NCBI RefSeq assembly: GCF_031755915.1
Contig: NC_083379.1
Span: forward strand, 5,343,501 to 5,407,500
Length of the DNA stretch: 64,000 nt
Direction of reading: 5' to 3'
Origin: Ziziphus jujuba
Lineage: Eukaryota; Streptophyta; Magnoliopsida; Rosales; Rhamnaceae
Shown here: positions 23,960 to 36,509 of the stretch, piece by piece
Position numbering within the stretch: the first letter of the stretch is position 1
Layout: every line of letters starts with the position of its first letter
Position numbers and translations under genes: made by a program
Notes under the pieces: model-generated
Database searches by the model: none
What the model was told of the DNA's origin: nothing
Seen by the model: only the letters and a program-made list of their open reading frames with translations

Positions 23960-25360
23960 TCAGCAACTTGTTGCCGGAGTAATTGCCGGAGACAAATAAA
24001 CCTGGCTCTGAATCACTGTCTTTCCGATTTTGAAGCCCGGGACGACCGTAAAACCTACGCGAAGCTCGATATCGGCGTTGGCATCGTTGAGCTCACCGGA
24101 AGAGAAGAGCGTTGCTTCTTGGCTCACACACTCCATGTAAACCTCTGAAAACCTGCAGTCTTTCCTCACCTGAAAAATGGTGACCTCTTCGCCGAACGAG
24201 AACGCCAAGCAGTGAAGGAGCCAAACGCGCTTCGACATCTCAGCGAACGCTGTGAAGAATGGAGTTTCCGGATAGCCGGTACCAGAGCTCACCACCTTCC
24301 TCACGTTCAAATTGCCGAAAATAGAGCATTCCATCTTCGCGTGCACCAGGTGGAGGTACTTGTTCTTCGTGAATTTGCCCACGGACGAGTTGGGATTCTG
24401 AGTTAGGTATTGTTTCGGACTCACCGATCTCAGCTTCTTGAACTTGTCGAAGAAGAGTCGGTTATCGACGTTGTGGTTTTGCTTCTGTTGATCGTCAGAA
24501 AGCGTGAAGCTCGGATGGTTGAAGCCTTCGAACATTGTCTTCGACACGAACGACTCGAAAGCGTAGGACCGATGACTGGGCTTAGCAAACACGGCGTCGG
24601 GCTCGATGAACTGGATGGCGGAATCAAGATCCCAACGAGCCGATTCCATTTCGCGGATCATCAATTTCACGAAGCTCCTGATGGATCTCAAAGTGTGCTG
24701 CAGGAACTGAACGAAATGGGTTGGGCTGAGCATCGAAAGCCGAAGATTGTCCAACATGGGCAGAGGCCCACTTTCGTTTAGTTTCTTCTCCATCGATTTA
24801 TTGAACGAAATGGAATCATCGAGCTGTTTCTTGAGCGAAGAGATGTCCGAATCCTTGTGATCGACCTCGGCCTCGAGCTTCTTGATGGTGATTTCGTACG
24901 TCTTCATCAAGCTCTGTTGCTCCTGAATCTCCGCCAGCATCAGAGTCACTTGTGGGGAAAGATCCAATTCTTTCTTCAAGAAACTTCTTTTCAATTCCGA
25001 GATCGCTTTCAGCTCATCGACCACGGACTGGTCAGCGACCTGAATGGCTTCGCCGTTATAAGGATTCTGCGCCATTTGGAGCTCTGCATAAGCAGCTTTG
25101 ATGGCAGTAACTCCAGCAAATAGCTTGGCGACCACAGCTTCAAGTACAGCTCTGTTCCGGCCTTTGAGTTCGTCGTTCTTGTGGTCGAAATGCTTGAGCT
25201 TATCAGAATCGTCTTCCTTGACTTTAGCTTGGGAAGCGAGTATGCAAATGCCATTGTTGGAGGCGATTCTCGTGGCTGTTCGGAGGTTGATTACCTTCTG
25301 AAAAGTCCGCGCTAGCTTGCTCTTGCTGTTCAGAGCTGATTTGGGTCTGACTGTATCCAT
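23960..25360 (-). CDS. DUF641/GIL1-type protein (GRAVITROPIC IN THE LIGHT family)
   Basis: A single uninterrupted exon encodes 466 residues from an ATG at 25,360 to a stop at 23,960. The N-terminus (KSKLARTFQKVINLRTAT) and the DUF641 block at about residues 65-190 (AKLFAGVTAIKAAYAELQ, NPYNGEAIQVAD, TYEITIKKLEAEV) match plant DUF641 proteins. The second half (about 205-455) has the GIL1/IRKI C-terminal features (SIRSFVKLMIREMESARWDL, YAFESFVSKTMFEGF, GFTVVPGFKIGKTVIQ). A helical, charged stretch at about 160-200 is probably coiled coil. In Arabidopsis, GIL1 acts in light-controlled growth orientation and IRKI binds a receptor kinase; length and N-terminus are closer to the shorter single-exon members (At1g53380 and UNE1 type). 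Molecular function is unknown. There is no signal peptide or membrane segment. GC content is clearly above the flanks, typical of an intact intronless gene. Confidence 0.93.
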   Translation of the reverse strand: MDTVRPKSALNSKSKLARTFQKVINLRTATRIASNNGICILASQAKVKEDDSDKLKHFDHKNDELKGRNRAVLEAVVAKLFAGVTAIKAAYAELQMAQNPYNGEAIQVADQSVVDELKAISELKRSFLKKELDLSPQVTLMLAEIQEQQSLMKTYEITIKKLEAEVDHKDSDISSLKKQLDDSISFNKSMEKKLNESGPLPMLDNLRLSMLSPTHFVQFLQHTLRSIRSFVKLMIREMESARWDLDSAIQFIEPDAVFAKPSHRSYAFESFVSKTMFEGFNHPSFTLSDDQQKQNHNVDNRLFFDKFKKLRSVSPKQYLTQNPNSSVGKFTKNKYLHLVHAKMECSIFGNLNVRKVVSSGTGYPETPFFTAFAEMSKRVWLLHCLAFSFGEEVTIFQVRKDCRFSEVYMECVSQEATLFSSGELNDANADIELRVGFTVVPGFKIGKTVIQSQVYLSPAITPATSC

Positions 25361-25700
25361 CTAACGGAGTTTAAAAAAAAAAAAAAAAAAATCAGATGAA
25401 AATGAATAGACGTGGACTCGTCCGGGACATGAACGCAGAGTGAGAAAATTGGGCGAATTTGTCAAGGAAAAATAACAAAGGTGTTTGGGAGAGAGAAGAA
25501 AAAGGAATTGAAAGCGAGAGAGAGAGAGAGAGAGAGAAAGAGGACAAATGGGAAAGCAAAGCGCAAAGTTTGACTAATCGGAATGGAGCCGGAGATGGAG
25601 GGTTTGGAAAAGTGCGGATTTTTTAAAGCGCGGGAAAAAAGAAAAAGACGGAAAACAGAGAGATTGCTGCAGATTGCTTCTCCATGACAACGTACCGCGA
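25361..25700 (-). promoter_or_regulatory. Leader/promoter of DUF641 gene with CT-rich tract
   Basis: Read on the minus strand, the DNA upstream of the ATG has a poly(T) run next to the start and a CT microsatellite of about 12 units (25,517-25,540), typical of plant 5' leaders and pyrimidine patches. I cannot place the transcription start or a clear TATA box. Confidence 0.4.
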
Positions 25701-25899
25701 GCAGAGGTTCTTTTCTGTAGAGGTGCTATCCAACAAATATTTTTATTAATAATAATATTCTTTTTTTTTTTTTTAGGGAGTAAAAATAAATAAATGGTAA
25801 ATTGGAAAAAAAAAAAATTAAAAAGTGGTGGTACACAGAGAGATGTTAATGGAGTGTGAGTGATGACTACCATCTAATCAAGGACCCTACCTACTACTA

Positions 25900-28800
25900 C
25901 GTCCATTGGACTGCCAGAAGTTTGGTCTTTGACTCTGGTACTGCATAATTAACGACCTTTGATCCATGGCCTAAGAATATATACCTATTACATATATATT
26001 GTACAATTAATTTAAATTTAATTCCCATTGATCGAATAATGTACGGTAATTTATATAAAATAATTAATTTCGGTACGGTAATAAACGAAGATTTATAAAT
26101 ATGTCAAATTGTCACGTGACTTACCAGTTACAATATATTTATATATTGAGAAAATGAAGAACAACTTTTTTAAATAGATGGTATTTCTTCGAGATAATTT
26201 CAATAGAATATTACATTTTTATTACTTTTGACTAATGGTCTGCCTGCAAATACCAATTTTGTTATTACAAGTTTACTTCTGCAGTTACTAATGTCACATA
26301 TTAAGTAAAACTTTATTCAAAAAGTAAAGATTTATGAATAGAAGATTGCAAATGTATTAATAAACTTATAAAGCATTTTTGAATTAGTTAGCACACAGTT
26401 ATGTGAAAATTACCAAAGAAAGAAAAAGCAGTACTAAAAATTAACAATGTTAACCCCATATGATGATGTGCAGCTCATCTTCATGTGAAGCTGTATGACA
26501 CAAAAACATCCAAATACATACCGTCTCATTTATTTCATTGTCCATAAATAGCAACCACTGCCAAGGTCAGCTCTGCTCTGCTCTGCTCTGCTCTCTCTGG
26601 CTCTCCTCTGCCTCATCCAATTCACCGGAAAAAGAAAAAAAAAAAAAAATTGATTTGGGTTTTGGAGGTTTCTTTCTCCACCGAACCCAGTTGCTGCAAT
26701 AAACAAGGAACCCCCCCACCCCCAAAACAAAAATCATCATATTTATCGTCGTTACCTTTCTGTATTAACAAATTTCACAAAACATAATTAGTTTACAAGT
26801 TTTTTATTTTTTTTAATTATTTTTATGGAGATACTTTTGCAATGCCTTTATATATTTATAAATATTTATACAATGCATTGCCAAAAACAAAAATATATTT
26901 AACTCTTTTTTAATTATTATTTAAATAGCTGCCTTTTATGTTAATTATCAAAATGCAGTCAGTAGTCCGAAACTTGAGAAATATTAGTAGAACCTAAATA
27001 ATAATTTTAAAAAAGAGGTTTGCATCTTTATTTATTCAATCTATTTCTTTTTGTTTTAATTTTCTTCGAAAATTTCAAATAAGGTTTGCTAGCTTTTCTT
27101 TTTTAAGTCGAATTAAAACACTTCACCCATCTGAGCTTTTCTTTTTCTTTTTTTTTTTTATTTTAAATTCTTTCGATTCATTTATTATTCTTTTTTTATA
27201 ATAATATTTCTTTTCGCAATTGATCCACTTATTTTCAAAGTGGGACCGCAGAGCCGAAAGAAGATGCTGATGTATGTAAAATGTGTAAGTAATGCGGTAT
27301 CAATGTCACACCTTGTCTTTACAATTTACTGTCTTTACTGATTTATACGTTTTCAAAAAGTATATAATTGTAGGAATAAGTCTTTTTGTGGATCAAACTC
27401 AACGTCTACCTTTTCTTTTTTCTTTTATTGTTTTCTTTTTGTCTAGTAGTTTAAGATTCCATAAAACAAATATATATTGACTGCTTGGATAATGATATTG
27501 TTTACAAATAATAACAAATATTTATAAATTTGTGGTAATTTTAATATTTTGAAAAGTTATATTTTACATTAATATACTAATCAAAAAATAAATAAAGGTA
27601 GGAGTTGGATTCTTAATAAGAAATTCTTTTTCAAGTTGATGTTTCAATATATCCATGCTACATTATTTGTATTATGTACGTGGCATTATCTGTATGTATA
27701 TAAAATAAAATGATGTGAATGTGTGTAGACTTGCTTGAAATTAGAGTTTGAAATATATTAGATTATTTTGATTCATGGTGCATGCTTTGTGTTCTTGAGT
27801 AGCAATGAATTAAGGGGACCAACGTGGTTTCATCTTGTGAAACAAATAGGCCTTATAATTAATTATGGTTATCAAATTGTTGCCTCAAATATTACCTTTT
27901 CATCAAGCCCCACAATTATCTATATTATTAAAAAAATAATAAATAAATAAAAAAGAGAAAAAAGAAAAAGCCTCACAATTATTAAAATGGACACACCTAC
28001 GTCGGAAAAAAAATGGTCTATAAAAGACAATTTGTGGTGTTTGATATCATTAGCGGACAGTAGGACAAACAAATGTCTATTTATCAAAAAATAAAAATAA
28101 TGACAAAACAAATGTCTAAAATCAAGGTGGTCCTATAAAACCCAACCCTACCTTATTTGGCATATATCATTTAGATGTGACCCATATTAAACCAATCACC
28201 AACAAGAAAATTTTTTTTTTTTAATCTTTTCGATAAAAGCGACATAATTATTACTAAATTAAAATTAATTAATCTCTTTTTATTTACCCGAGCGTTTAAC
28301 TTTCAAGCCATTGGCAGAGTTTTAGTTCTTAGTTTGATTAAATATGTTTATTTTTAATTAGGTTGTAGAACAAAATAATATTATCTAAAAATATAAATTA
28401 ATTTATGGCTTCAAAAGTACGGAATTATATATATTTATATAATCACTTTTTTTTTTTTGTGCAATAATATATGAGCACTCTTAAAATGACAACATATTAT
28501 ACATATATACATACATAAATACATATAATATATCATATTCTACTCAATTTTGACACATGAAAAATGGCATTATCTTTTCCTTAATTTCAATAACTTCCAT
28601 TTCCACATTGTTTTATATACATGGTCATTTTTTACTGGGAAATACTTAGAATGTTATATTGCTGATAGCCCATCAATTACATGTAATTCATAGTTGGATT
28701 ATATGTAATTGATTAAGTTGTTGAGCAATATAACATATCCAACATCATATAATAAGACATTTTCTTATATATTTATATAATTTTGTAAAATAAACTGCAT

Positions 28801-31800
28801 ATCCACATTACAAATAGATATATCCAATCAATTATATATATATAAATATATACAATCCATTGATTATATTCATCGAATCATATATATATATATATATATG
28901 GATTATGTAACTTATCATATAGCTAGTAGGTTATATGACATCGTCAATGCCAAAATTATAGTTAATCTACTACGTTTTACATATAATCGGATAGCAAATT
29001 ACATATAATGGGAGATGCAAACGTTTGCTAACATAAAGACGTGTTTTATTGCAAAATATTGTATATGTTTATATATATAAATGCAGATCTAAGATGGAAG
29101 ATTTAACTGCTTGTCAGGCCCCTCGAGGTGTGGGATACTTCATCAATTTTGTATACCTGTAGTGGGTATTATCGATTTGTGTTTGATTGTTTAACTAATA
29201 TTCGTAACATAATTTTACCCACATGAATTTGAAGTGAATACGCATATATAACACAAAAATAGCATATATTATCAGAAGTACTTGGTGAAAAAATTAGCAT
29301 TGTTTGTTTTATGCATTTTAACAATTACAATATTATTACTAATTGTTTTTATTCAAAATAAAAAAGAAAAAAGGGAAATAATAAAGAAAAAACTGCTGGT
29401 CAGACCTAACATTCAGAATGTTGGTTAGAAACCATGATATAGATGGACATTGATGGTGAAGGAAGGTATGGTGCATTTAGATGGGATAGTGAAGCTTCGT
29501 TAAGGGTCTGTCCAAGTTATTGTAAGAATAAATAATTTTCTCATATCTTATATCTAATTCCGATACATTTAACCTAAAAAGTAAAAACCTTTGCATGGCG
29601 GACAACGTTTGCTTGTTTCCCGATCCATTTATCATTCGCAAAATAAATTAAAATATGCTCTCTTTTTTTTTTTTTTTTTCCTTTTCTTTTTCATCTTTTT
29701 TGGCATGCAAACTTAAATGCACATGAGTTTTTGGGACCCAATTGTTAGTTGAGTTGTTGTTATCTCTACTACTTATTTCTTCCCAATTATTTCTCTTCAA
29801 CTTCAATTTTGTCAACACAATATATTAATCCCCAAATATGGCATCGTATTCTTATCGAATCGATTTGGTAAATATTAAACTAATATCTTTTATCACATCC
29901 ATTAAATAAAGTAGGTCTATATTAAAAAAATAATAATAACAATAATGATAAAGTAGGTCTCTTTTTATCCATCTCAAAAGATAAATAAAATAAACAAAGA
30001 AAATAAAATAATAATAATAGCTAGCTAGGGTGTAAGGAAAAGATAAATGGTATACTTTTATCTCCAATATTGTAGATAAAAAATAATTTTGATTTTATCT
30101 ACAGAATGTTAATCTACTGTGAGAGCTTGATGGAGAATAAAATGAAAATTTGTTTAAGGAATATATATAAAAAAAAAAATAATTATGATGAGAAGACGGC
30201 CATTGGAAGAAACTGGAACCGCTGATCATGATTTACATTAGTTACAATAATTATGTTCTCCAATTCATGATTTCTACCCTACCCATTACGTTACGTCTAT
30301 GTCTCATGCTAATTAAATTAATGTCTTCTCTATTTTTTTTATTTTTATTTTTTTTTAGTATTTTTTGTCTTTAAACTATATATGCAATGCTAGCATTTAC
30401 GATGTATAATGTATATACATATATTATATATGCTTAAGTTGATTCGTATTGTTGAGACTTTGCACCCCGATATTTCGCAGTCGTGGAAACGAAGCATTAT
30501 TATTATTATTTTAAAAAAAAAGCTCCTCCAAACTAATTATACCTTCTCTTTTTCTTTTTCGTTGTTTTTTTTTTTAACCTTTTTTATTTATATATATATA
30601 TATATATATTAAATGTTAGGTTAACTCAAGTGACGAGTACCAATTATTAGTAGTGGCCTACACAATTTTTCTTTTTTGGCTTCCAGGATACACAAAGATT
30701 CTGCAGAAGACTGGATTTTAACTCTGTACCTGTATGGAATACATTCCCTACCATAAGTTATATCAACATTTATTTTTGTATTTTCCTTTGAAGTTGCATT
30801 AGCTGGTATTTCTTCCATATTATATATATTTCTCGGTATATATATGATAATAAATAGGGATGGAGTTTTTCTCTTTTACATGAAACTATAAATAATACTT
30901 CAGCAGTACACATATTAATTTGAATTAAGTTTTACACAAAAAATATAAATAATAAAAGGTAGAAGAAGAAGGATTAAAAGAGGAAGCATTAAAATTTACC
31001 TCCTCATATTTCAATTTTGTTTCTACATGACTCATATCTCAATTTTGGTTAATTGAACCCCATTTAGTAGTCAAGAATAGTATTCACTGCTAATTACCCA
31101 TGATATTTCTTTAAAACTAATTGATATTTTTAACCTTATTTAGTGAAATAACCATTCAATCTAAGAGTAATACTACAAAAGTTTGTTTGCAAGTTATTTA
31201 TCAAATATATACGTGTTATTAATTAATTTGTTAACATAACAATATAATATATATGGATAAGTCAATTTTAAAAAAAAATTTTAAAAATATAAATGATTAA
31301 ATATAAATCAATCAAATAATAATATATATATATATATAATATACACTTAGTAGATAAGTTGATAGTTGATGAATTAGATAGTATCTCTACTATTATTCTT
31401 AATACAAGATGTCATAATTTTTTCACTAATAAATGATGGTAAATTTAATTAAATTTGTTAAAAGTTACATTACTCTTATCTAAAAACTATAACAAACGAA
31501 CTGTCTAAAATCTAAATAAGAGAAAATTTATCAGAACTTTTACACAGTTGGTTACTGGGATCAACAAATAAATATAAAATTGGGATGGTTATATATTTTG
31601 AACATACTTATATATCCATTAAATTGAATTAATGTTAAGTGCAACGAGAATAAAAAAAATATCATCCCCAGTCAACATCTAACATCCATCGTGTCGCTGC
31701 TTTTTCAAAATTTGCTTGTCTCCCCACTTGAATGGAACAGTAAACTATTTAGCTTCCTGCGTCTTGTTACCAGCAGCAATCGTGCATGATTGGATTAGTA

Positions 31801-33640
31801 TTTAATATTTAGTTTGTCATTTTATTTTCATCAGTTAACCCATTTAATTTAAATTTTATATAATTAATTAAACATATTATGACCTTTATGAACAAATTCA
31901 TCAGCATCTTTATTATGCTTTTCTTGGATTAATTAGAATATAAGAATGCAAAGATTTTGAAATTCTTAGTCATTAATTTTAAAACGTATATATACATATA
32001 TATCCTGTAAAGAATTGCAAAGAGAACACCTTTTGAGGCGGTGAAATAATATCAAATACAAAGTGAAATCATTTCGATTGTGAATTATTTTTCTGAAAAA
32101 GAAAAATCTCTTTTTCAACTCTATACTTCACATGAATTGGGAAAAAAGATAAAAAAAAATTGTAATGTCTAATCACACAGAGGGAGAACCTGATAAGGGC
32201 ACCAAAAAATTTCAAAGTGGAATTGAACGGAGAGCCGAAAGAAATGGGTATTCCAAGCCCAAGTGGGACAAATTGTAGGGCCTCCTTCACTGCCCTCCAT
32301 TCCCAATTGCCATTTGAAAGAGAAGATATACAGTGCTATTCACTATTTTCCATTTCAAAAAATAAATACATAAATAAATATTTATGCTAACACTGCTCTG
32401 CTACACTAGTGTTTTAGTCTATTTTCCCATCGGCTTTTCAGGCTCAGCTAACAACAAAATATCTCATCTATATAAATAAATGAAATGCAATGGTCATGAA
32501 GAAGTGGATAGGTAGGTCTCTGACATTCTCTAACTGTAGGGCCCAGTGGGCGGCGTAGTGTCTCTTTAGTGGCCTAAAATGCTCTGAAGTTCATGTCCTA
32601 TTTCTTCCTACCGTTTGTAATTGGTTTTGTTCACTGTAACTCGCAAGCTATAAGTTGTTTTTCATCACGTTTTAAATCACCCCTCCATCTTCTTCTTATT
32701 TGTCTTTTTCCTCAATTAAGAGGAAATATTGCTTCTTTCTGGCTCATTTATTTGTACGGTTATGAATAGGTGTACCATCTAAATTTGTTAATTTTGATAA
32801 CTAAAACCTTCGAAAATTTATGTGCTTTATACTTTGATATAATGCTTTAAATTATACGTAGGAGCCAAAGTTTTGAGCTAATATGCACATAAATAAAGCC
32901 AAAAAAGCAAGTAATTAAAGTTGCAATTAGTGGAATCAGTCAAAGATTTGAACCATCAATTATAGGACACACAATGATTACCAAGTCTCTAAACCCAGTT
33001 AGACCATATCGGCTAAAGAACTTTAAAGGCAATAGGATAACTACCTTAGATATCTTTTGGGGTTATGATGGGCAATTGTGCAGTATATTATTTGAAAGCT
33101 CATTTCTGTCTGTATCATAAACTGTCATGTTCTAATTTTGTTGGAGATAACAGATTTCTTTTGGATTTGTTTATCTGAAAGTTTCCTTGGTGAGAATACA
33201 ATGTTAAAGCGCAATTAGAAATGCCTGGCCCTTAGGATCTGTTCTTTTATCGTGGGTGGTTTGAGTAAAAAACTGTTCATTTTATTTAAACTAGCCGGTT
33301 AAATTTGCATAGTTGATCAAAGAGATTACACTTTAAATTCTGAAAAATATAGGATTGGACAAGGTTCAACATAATAAATTACAAAATCTTCTGGTCCAGC
33401 AAGAAGTAAGAAAATGTAAGAAATAGTTGAGAAAAGAGGGTTTTAATTTTTCCAACATGTATCATTTAGAAGAAGACATACTGAGAAAACTCTAGGGAAT
33501 TGAAGAGATCTAAAAATGACATTGAAAAATACAAGTTCAAAAATAGTAGTAGGCAAAAAAGTATGTATTGCATTCTCCATGGATGGAAAGAATATGTCAT
33601 GCTAAATAAAACTCGCTGCAAATAATGATGAGACGACAGG
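25900..33640. other. Long AT-rich intergenic region
   Basis: No gene can be supported in nearly 8 kb. Open frames are short, low in complexity and lack coding bias. Small features are a (CTCTG)n repeat of about five units near 26,572-26,597, TA microsatellites (about 28,880, 30,590 and 31,325), an imperfect hairpin at 28,648-28,740, and frequent poly(T)/poly(A) runs. A slightly less AT-rich patch at 32,240-32,640 holds no convincing frame. Confidence 0.55.
28648..28740. repeat. Imperfect inverted repeat (hairpin or MITE-like)
   Basis: atgttatattgctgat at 28,651 onward pairs with a later gagcaatataacat, and caattacatgtaatt pairs with attatatgtaattg. This gives two arms of about 40 bases around a loop of about 9 bases. 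It may be a foldback element. I saw no clear target duplication. Confidence 0.45.
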
Positions 33641-34830
33641 ACACTCTAAACTGCACTGTGGTACAGGGCCGGCTTAAGGCATAGGCCACTAAGCCCCATG
33701 CCTAGGGCCCTCATTTCCTTGAGGCCCTCAAAATAAAAAAATCCATATATATAATATATACATATATTAAATAGAACATAACTATTAATTAATTTTAAAA
33801 GTATACAAATTTTGACTTAAAAAAATTAAATTATTTCTAATTAATTATTTGTTTTTAAATGAATTTTAATTGATTATTTATTGTAATAATCATTTTTAAT
33901 TATTTTTATTTTAAAAAAATAATATTAATTAAGTTCAATTAAATATTTTGTATTCTATAATTAATTATATTTTAATAATAATAAAAAAAGCATGTTAAAT
34001 ATTCTTCTCATTTATGTACTTTTTCTTATTTTTTTATGTATTTTTTCTCATCTTATCCATTTATTTTCATCTTTTATCATTCACTTATTTTTTATATTTA
34101 TTTAATTTTGGTATTCAACCTATATCATTTGCAATTTTAATGCAAATGACTTTAAAATAAAAGGTAAGATTGTAAGCGACAATTTATTTTAATGGATTTG
34201 TATTGTTCATTCTCATAATAGTTTTAATTTTTATTTTTTTTATGAATTCATAATTTTAATTATTTACTAATTGTTCTAATTGTTTGTAAAAAAGTAGACT
34301 TTATATCCCTTTAGTTTTTGCTTTTACATTTTTTTTATATCTTAATTCAAATAAATTAATTAGATTTATTTTGAGAATTAAAACTTTAAAAAAATTAAAT
34401 TATTTTCCCTATGTATAGATTTATTATTTTTTGTTAGTGCAGCTTTAATGAAAAAAAAAGTTTTTCAAAATTGAAATTAACAAAAGCTTATTTATGTTCG
34501 ATTATATCTCAAAAAGATTAAATAATTAATAATTTTATTAATTGAAAAATATTTATTATCAAATTTTAAATATAAAAATTTAATTAGTAATTTTACATTT
34601 AAATATATATATATATATATATATATAGATTTTATATCAAAAAATCAATTTTATAAAAATAATATTTAATTATGATCCTAAATATTTTGTTTGGCCTAGG
34701 ACCTCAAAAATTGTTGAGACGGCCCTGCTGTGGTACTGCAGTTGAGCAGCAGTCACGGTAGAGGATTCTATCACACCAAGCTGGAATGGGCTTCTTTTCA
34801 TCAAATTCATACCTTACATTTAAACAATTT
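33600..34830 (-). pseudogene. Inositol-polyphosphate 5-phosphatase exon fragment split by a hAT
   Basis: On the minus strand, just before the hAT, the sequence reads YEFDEKKPIPAWCDRILYRD. This holds the conserved PAWCDRIL motif of the catalytic domain of inositol-polyphosphate 5-phosphatases, which remove the 5-phosphate from inositol phosphates and phosphoinositides. Joining across one copy of the target duplication, the next residues are CSLECPVVSS, as in the plant type II (FRA3-like) enzymes. The frame then ends at a stop near 33,600. No other catalytic-domain exons were found on either side, so this is an isolated fragment at the outer edge of the SEC61 inverted duplication. Confidence 0.72.
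33664..34727. mobile_element. Non-autonomous hAT element, CAGGGCCGGC family
   Basis: This 1,064-bp element has a perfect 8-bp target duplication, ctgtggta, at 33,656-33,663 and 34,728-34,735. The left end is CAGGGCCGGCTTAAGG, and the right end read inward is CAGGGCCGTCTCAACA. Next to the ends are ggccact, gccta and ggccct motifs shared with the element at 4,041-4,873. The interior is extremely AT-rich and codes for nothing. It splits an inositol-polyphosphate 5-phosphatase-like exon. Transposition must have used an enzyme from elsewhere. Confidence 0.93.
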
Positions 34831-35390
34831 AAAAGAATTGAAATACTTATCAAATCATCATGAGAAACAATTCTTTCCATGATGTTAGCCACAATAGCTT
34901 TACAGCCCTTGAGATTTTTGATACTCCTATTCAGCTCCACCCTCTTCGATGCCACTTATAGCAATTCCTCCATCACCTTTCAATGCCACCAACATGCAGT
35001 GCCACAGACTCTTTTATCATCTCCATTTCCGACTCCTTATTCACCAAATTCCTTTTATTTAGTTGCAGATGCAATGCCATACATTCCACAAACCTCCTCA
35101 ATACAGTCTTCCAATATGCAATCATCCTCATCCTCAAATCAAAAGCCTGAGATATAAGATGCCTATAATGCCTCAGACCTCCAACTTCTATCTCCCTAAG
35201 ACGCTCTACCTTTATGGCACCGGTCCTATTTTCTTAAATCATAGTGTGCAATCTTCGAAAGACCTTCAATCTTCACCAGGGGGATCTTGGCTCATTTACG
35301 AGTTCATGCATGAACAAATCCTTTTGATCCCTTAGCTTATTCGATTCATATATATATTCTGGATTGCAAGTATAATCTGTCAATATCTCC

Positions 35391-36509
35391 CTTATTTGGA
35401 AAGCTTTTAGCCTGACAACTATTAATAGTGGGCGAGGAGCTGAATTTGAAGGTATTGTCATTGCTTTGTTCCACCTATTGTTAACTAGGCAAGACAAAGT
35501 TCATTCTCTCCGAGAGGCATTCTACAGGCAGAACATTCCAAATGTGACTAACTTGCTGGCTACTTTCTTAGTCTTCCTAATTGTCATCTACTTGCAAGGT
35601 GTCCGTGTGGTTTGGCCTGTTAGATCGAAGAATGCCCGTTGACAGCAGGGCTCATATATCCAATTAAACTTTTCTACACTTCCAACATGCCAATCATTCT
35701 CCATTCTGCTCTTATTACTAATCTTTATTTTATTTTATTTCCCAGGTACATGAGTTATTAAAATCACTAGAAAGATTAAAGAATTGAAACAACCTCTTTG
35801 TTGAGAATTTCTTATATGGTTTGTTTTTGTACAATTGCTTTTGAAGGGGTATAGTGGAAATTTCTTGGTGAATCTGTTGGGTGTATGGAAGGAATCTGAA
35901 TATTCAGGCCATTCTATTCCAATAGGTGCCTTGCTTACCATGTTACTGCCCCAGCAAGGAGATGCTGCATAAAGTTTTAGAAAGCAAGAAGTAATGATTC
36001 TTATTTTTCTTGTTCAATTTGTTTCTTATTGCAGCCTAGTTGATATGGTAGCCAATCCCTTCCATGCTCTCTTTCATGTATTGTTTATGCTATCTGCTTC
36101 TGCACTCTTCTCGAAAACTTGGATTGAAGTTTCTGGCTCCTCTACAAGAGATGTAGCCAAACAGTTGAAGGTAGTTTTATTATCACTATTGGTTTCATAG
36201 TCATTACTCATCACTCATCTCTATGGGTGGTTTTTATGTGTGTTTCATATGCATTGCTTGATACTGTATGAGCAACAAATGGTCACGCCTAGACATCAAT
36301 GGCCAAATTTATAGAGGGAACTTAATCACTATATTCCTACTGCGGCTGCATTTGGTGGGATGTGCACTAGTGCTCTCACAGTGCTGGCAGATTTCAAGGG
36401 AGCAATTGGCTCAGGAACTGGTATTTTGCTCGATGTTACAATCACATATCAGTACTTCATGACATGTGAGAAGGAGAAAGCCAGTGAACTTGGTGTATTT
36501 GGGCTCTAA
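35391..36509 (+). pseudogene. SEC61 alpha pseudogene (exons 3-6 with introns)
   Basis: This is an unprocessed copy of the 3' half of the SEC61 gene at 44,881-47,385, in the opposite orientation and with introns retained. Exon 3 (about 35,391-35,748) reads [18 protein letters not shown] and then meets TGA at 35,640, followed by a two-base insertion near 35,655. Exon 4 (about 35,859-35,983) has lost its AG acceptor and GT donor and lacks one base near 35,929. Exon 5 (about 36,035-36,170) is still intact. Exon 6 carries an in-frame TAG where the real gene has CAG (NLQREL becomes NL-stop-REL) and ends at 36,507-36,509. Exons 1-2 are absent: homology starts abruptly near 35,391, in exon 3. It is the left arm of the inverted duplication and cannot make Sec61. 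Confidence 0.95.

Noticed and set aside
24410..24781. 123-codon plus-strand frame
   Set aside because: It lies entirely antisense to the intact DUF641-type gene, whose protein is clearly conserved, so it is a shadow frame.
30621..30818. Possible SINE or small gene on either strand
   Set aside because: A few bases resemble a polymerase III A box, but no B box, tail or target duplication was found, and the 65-codon frame has no known relatives.
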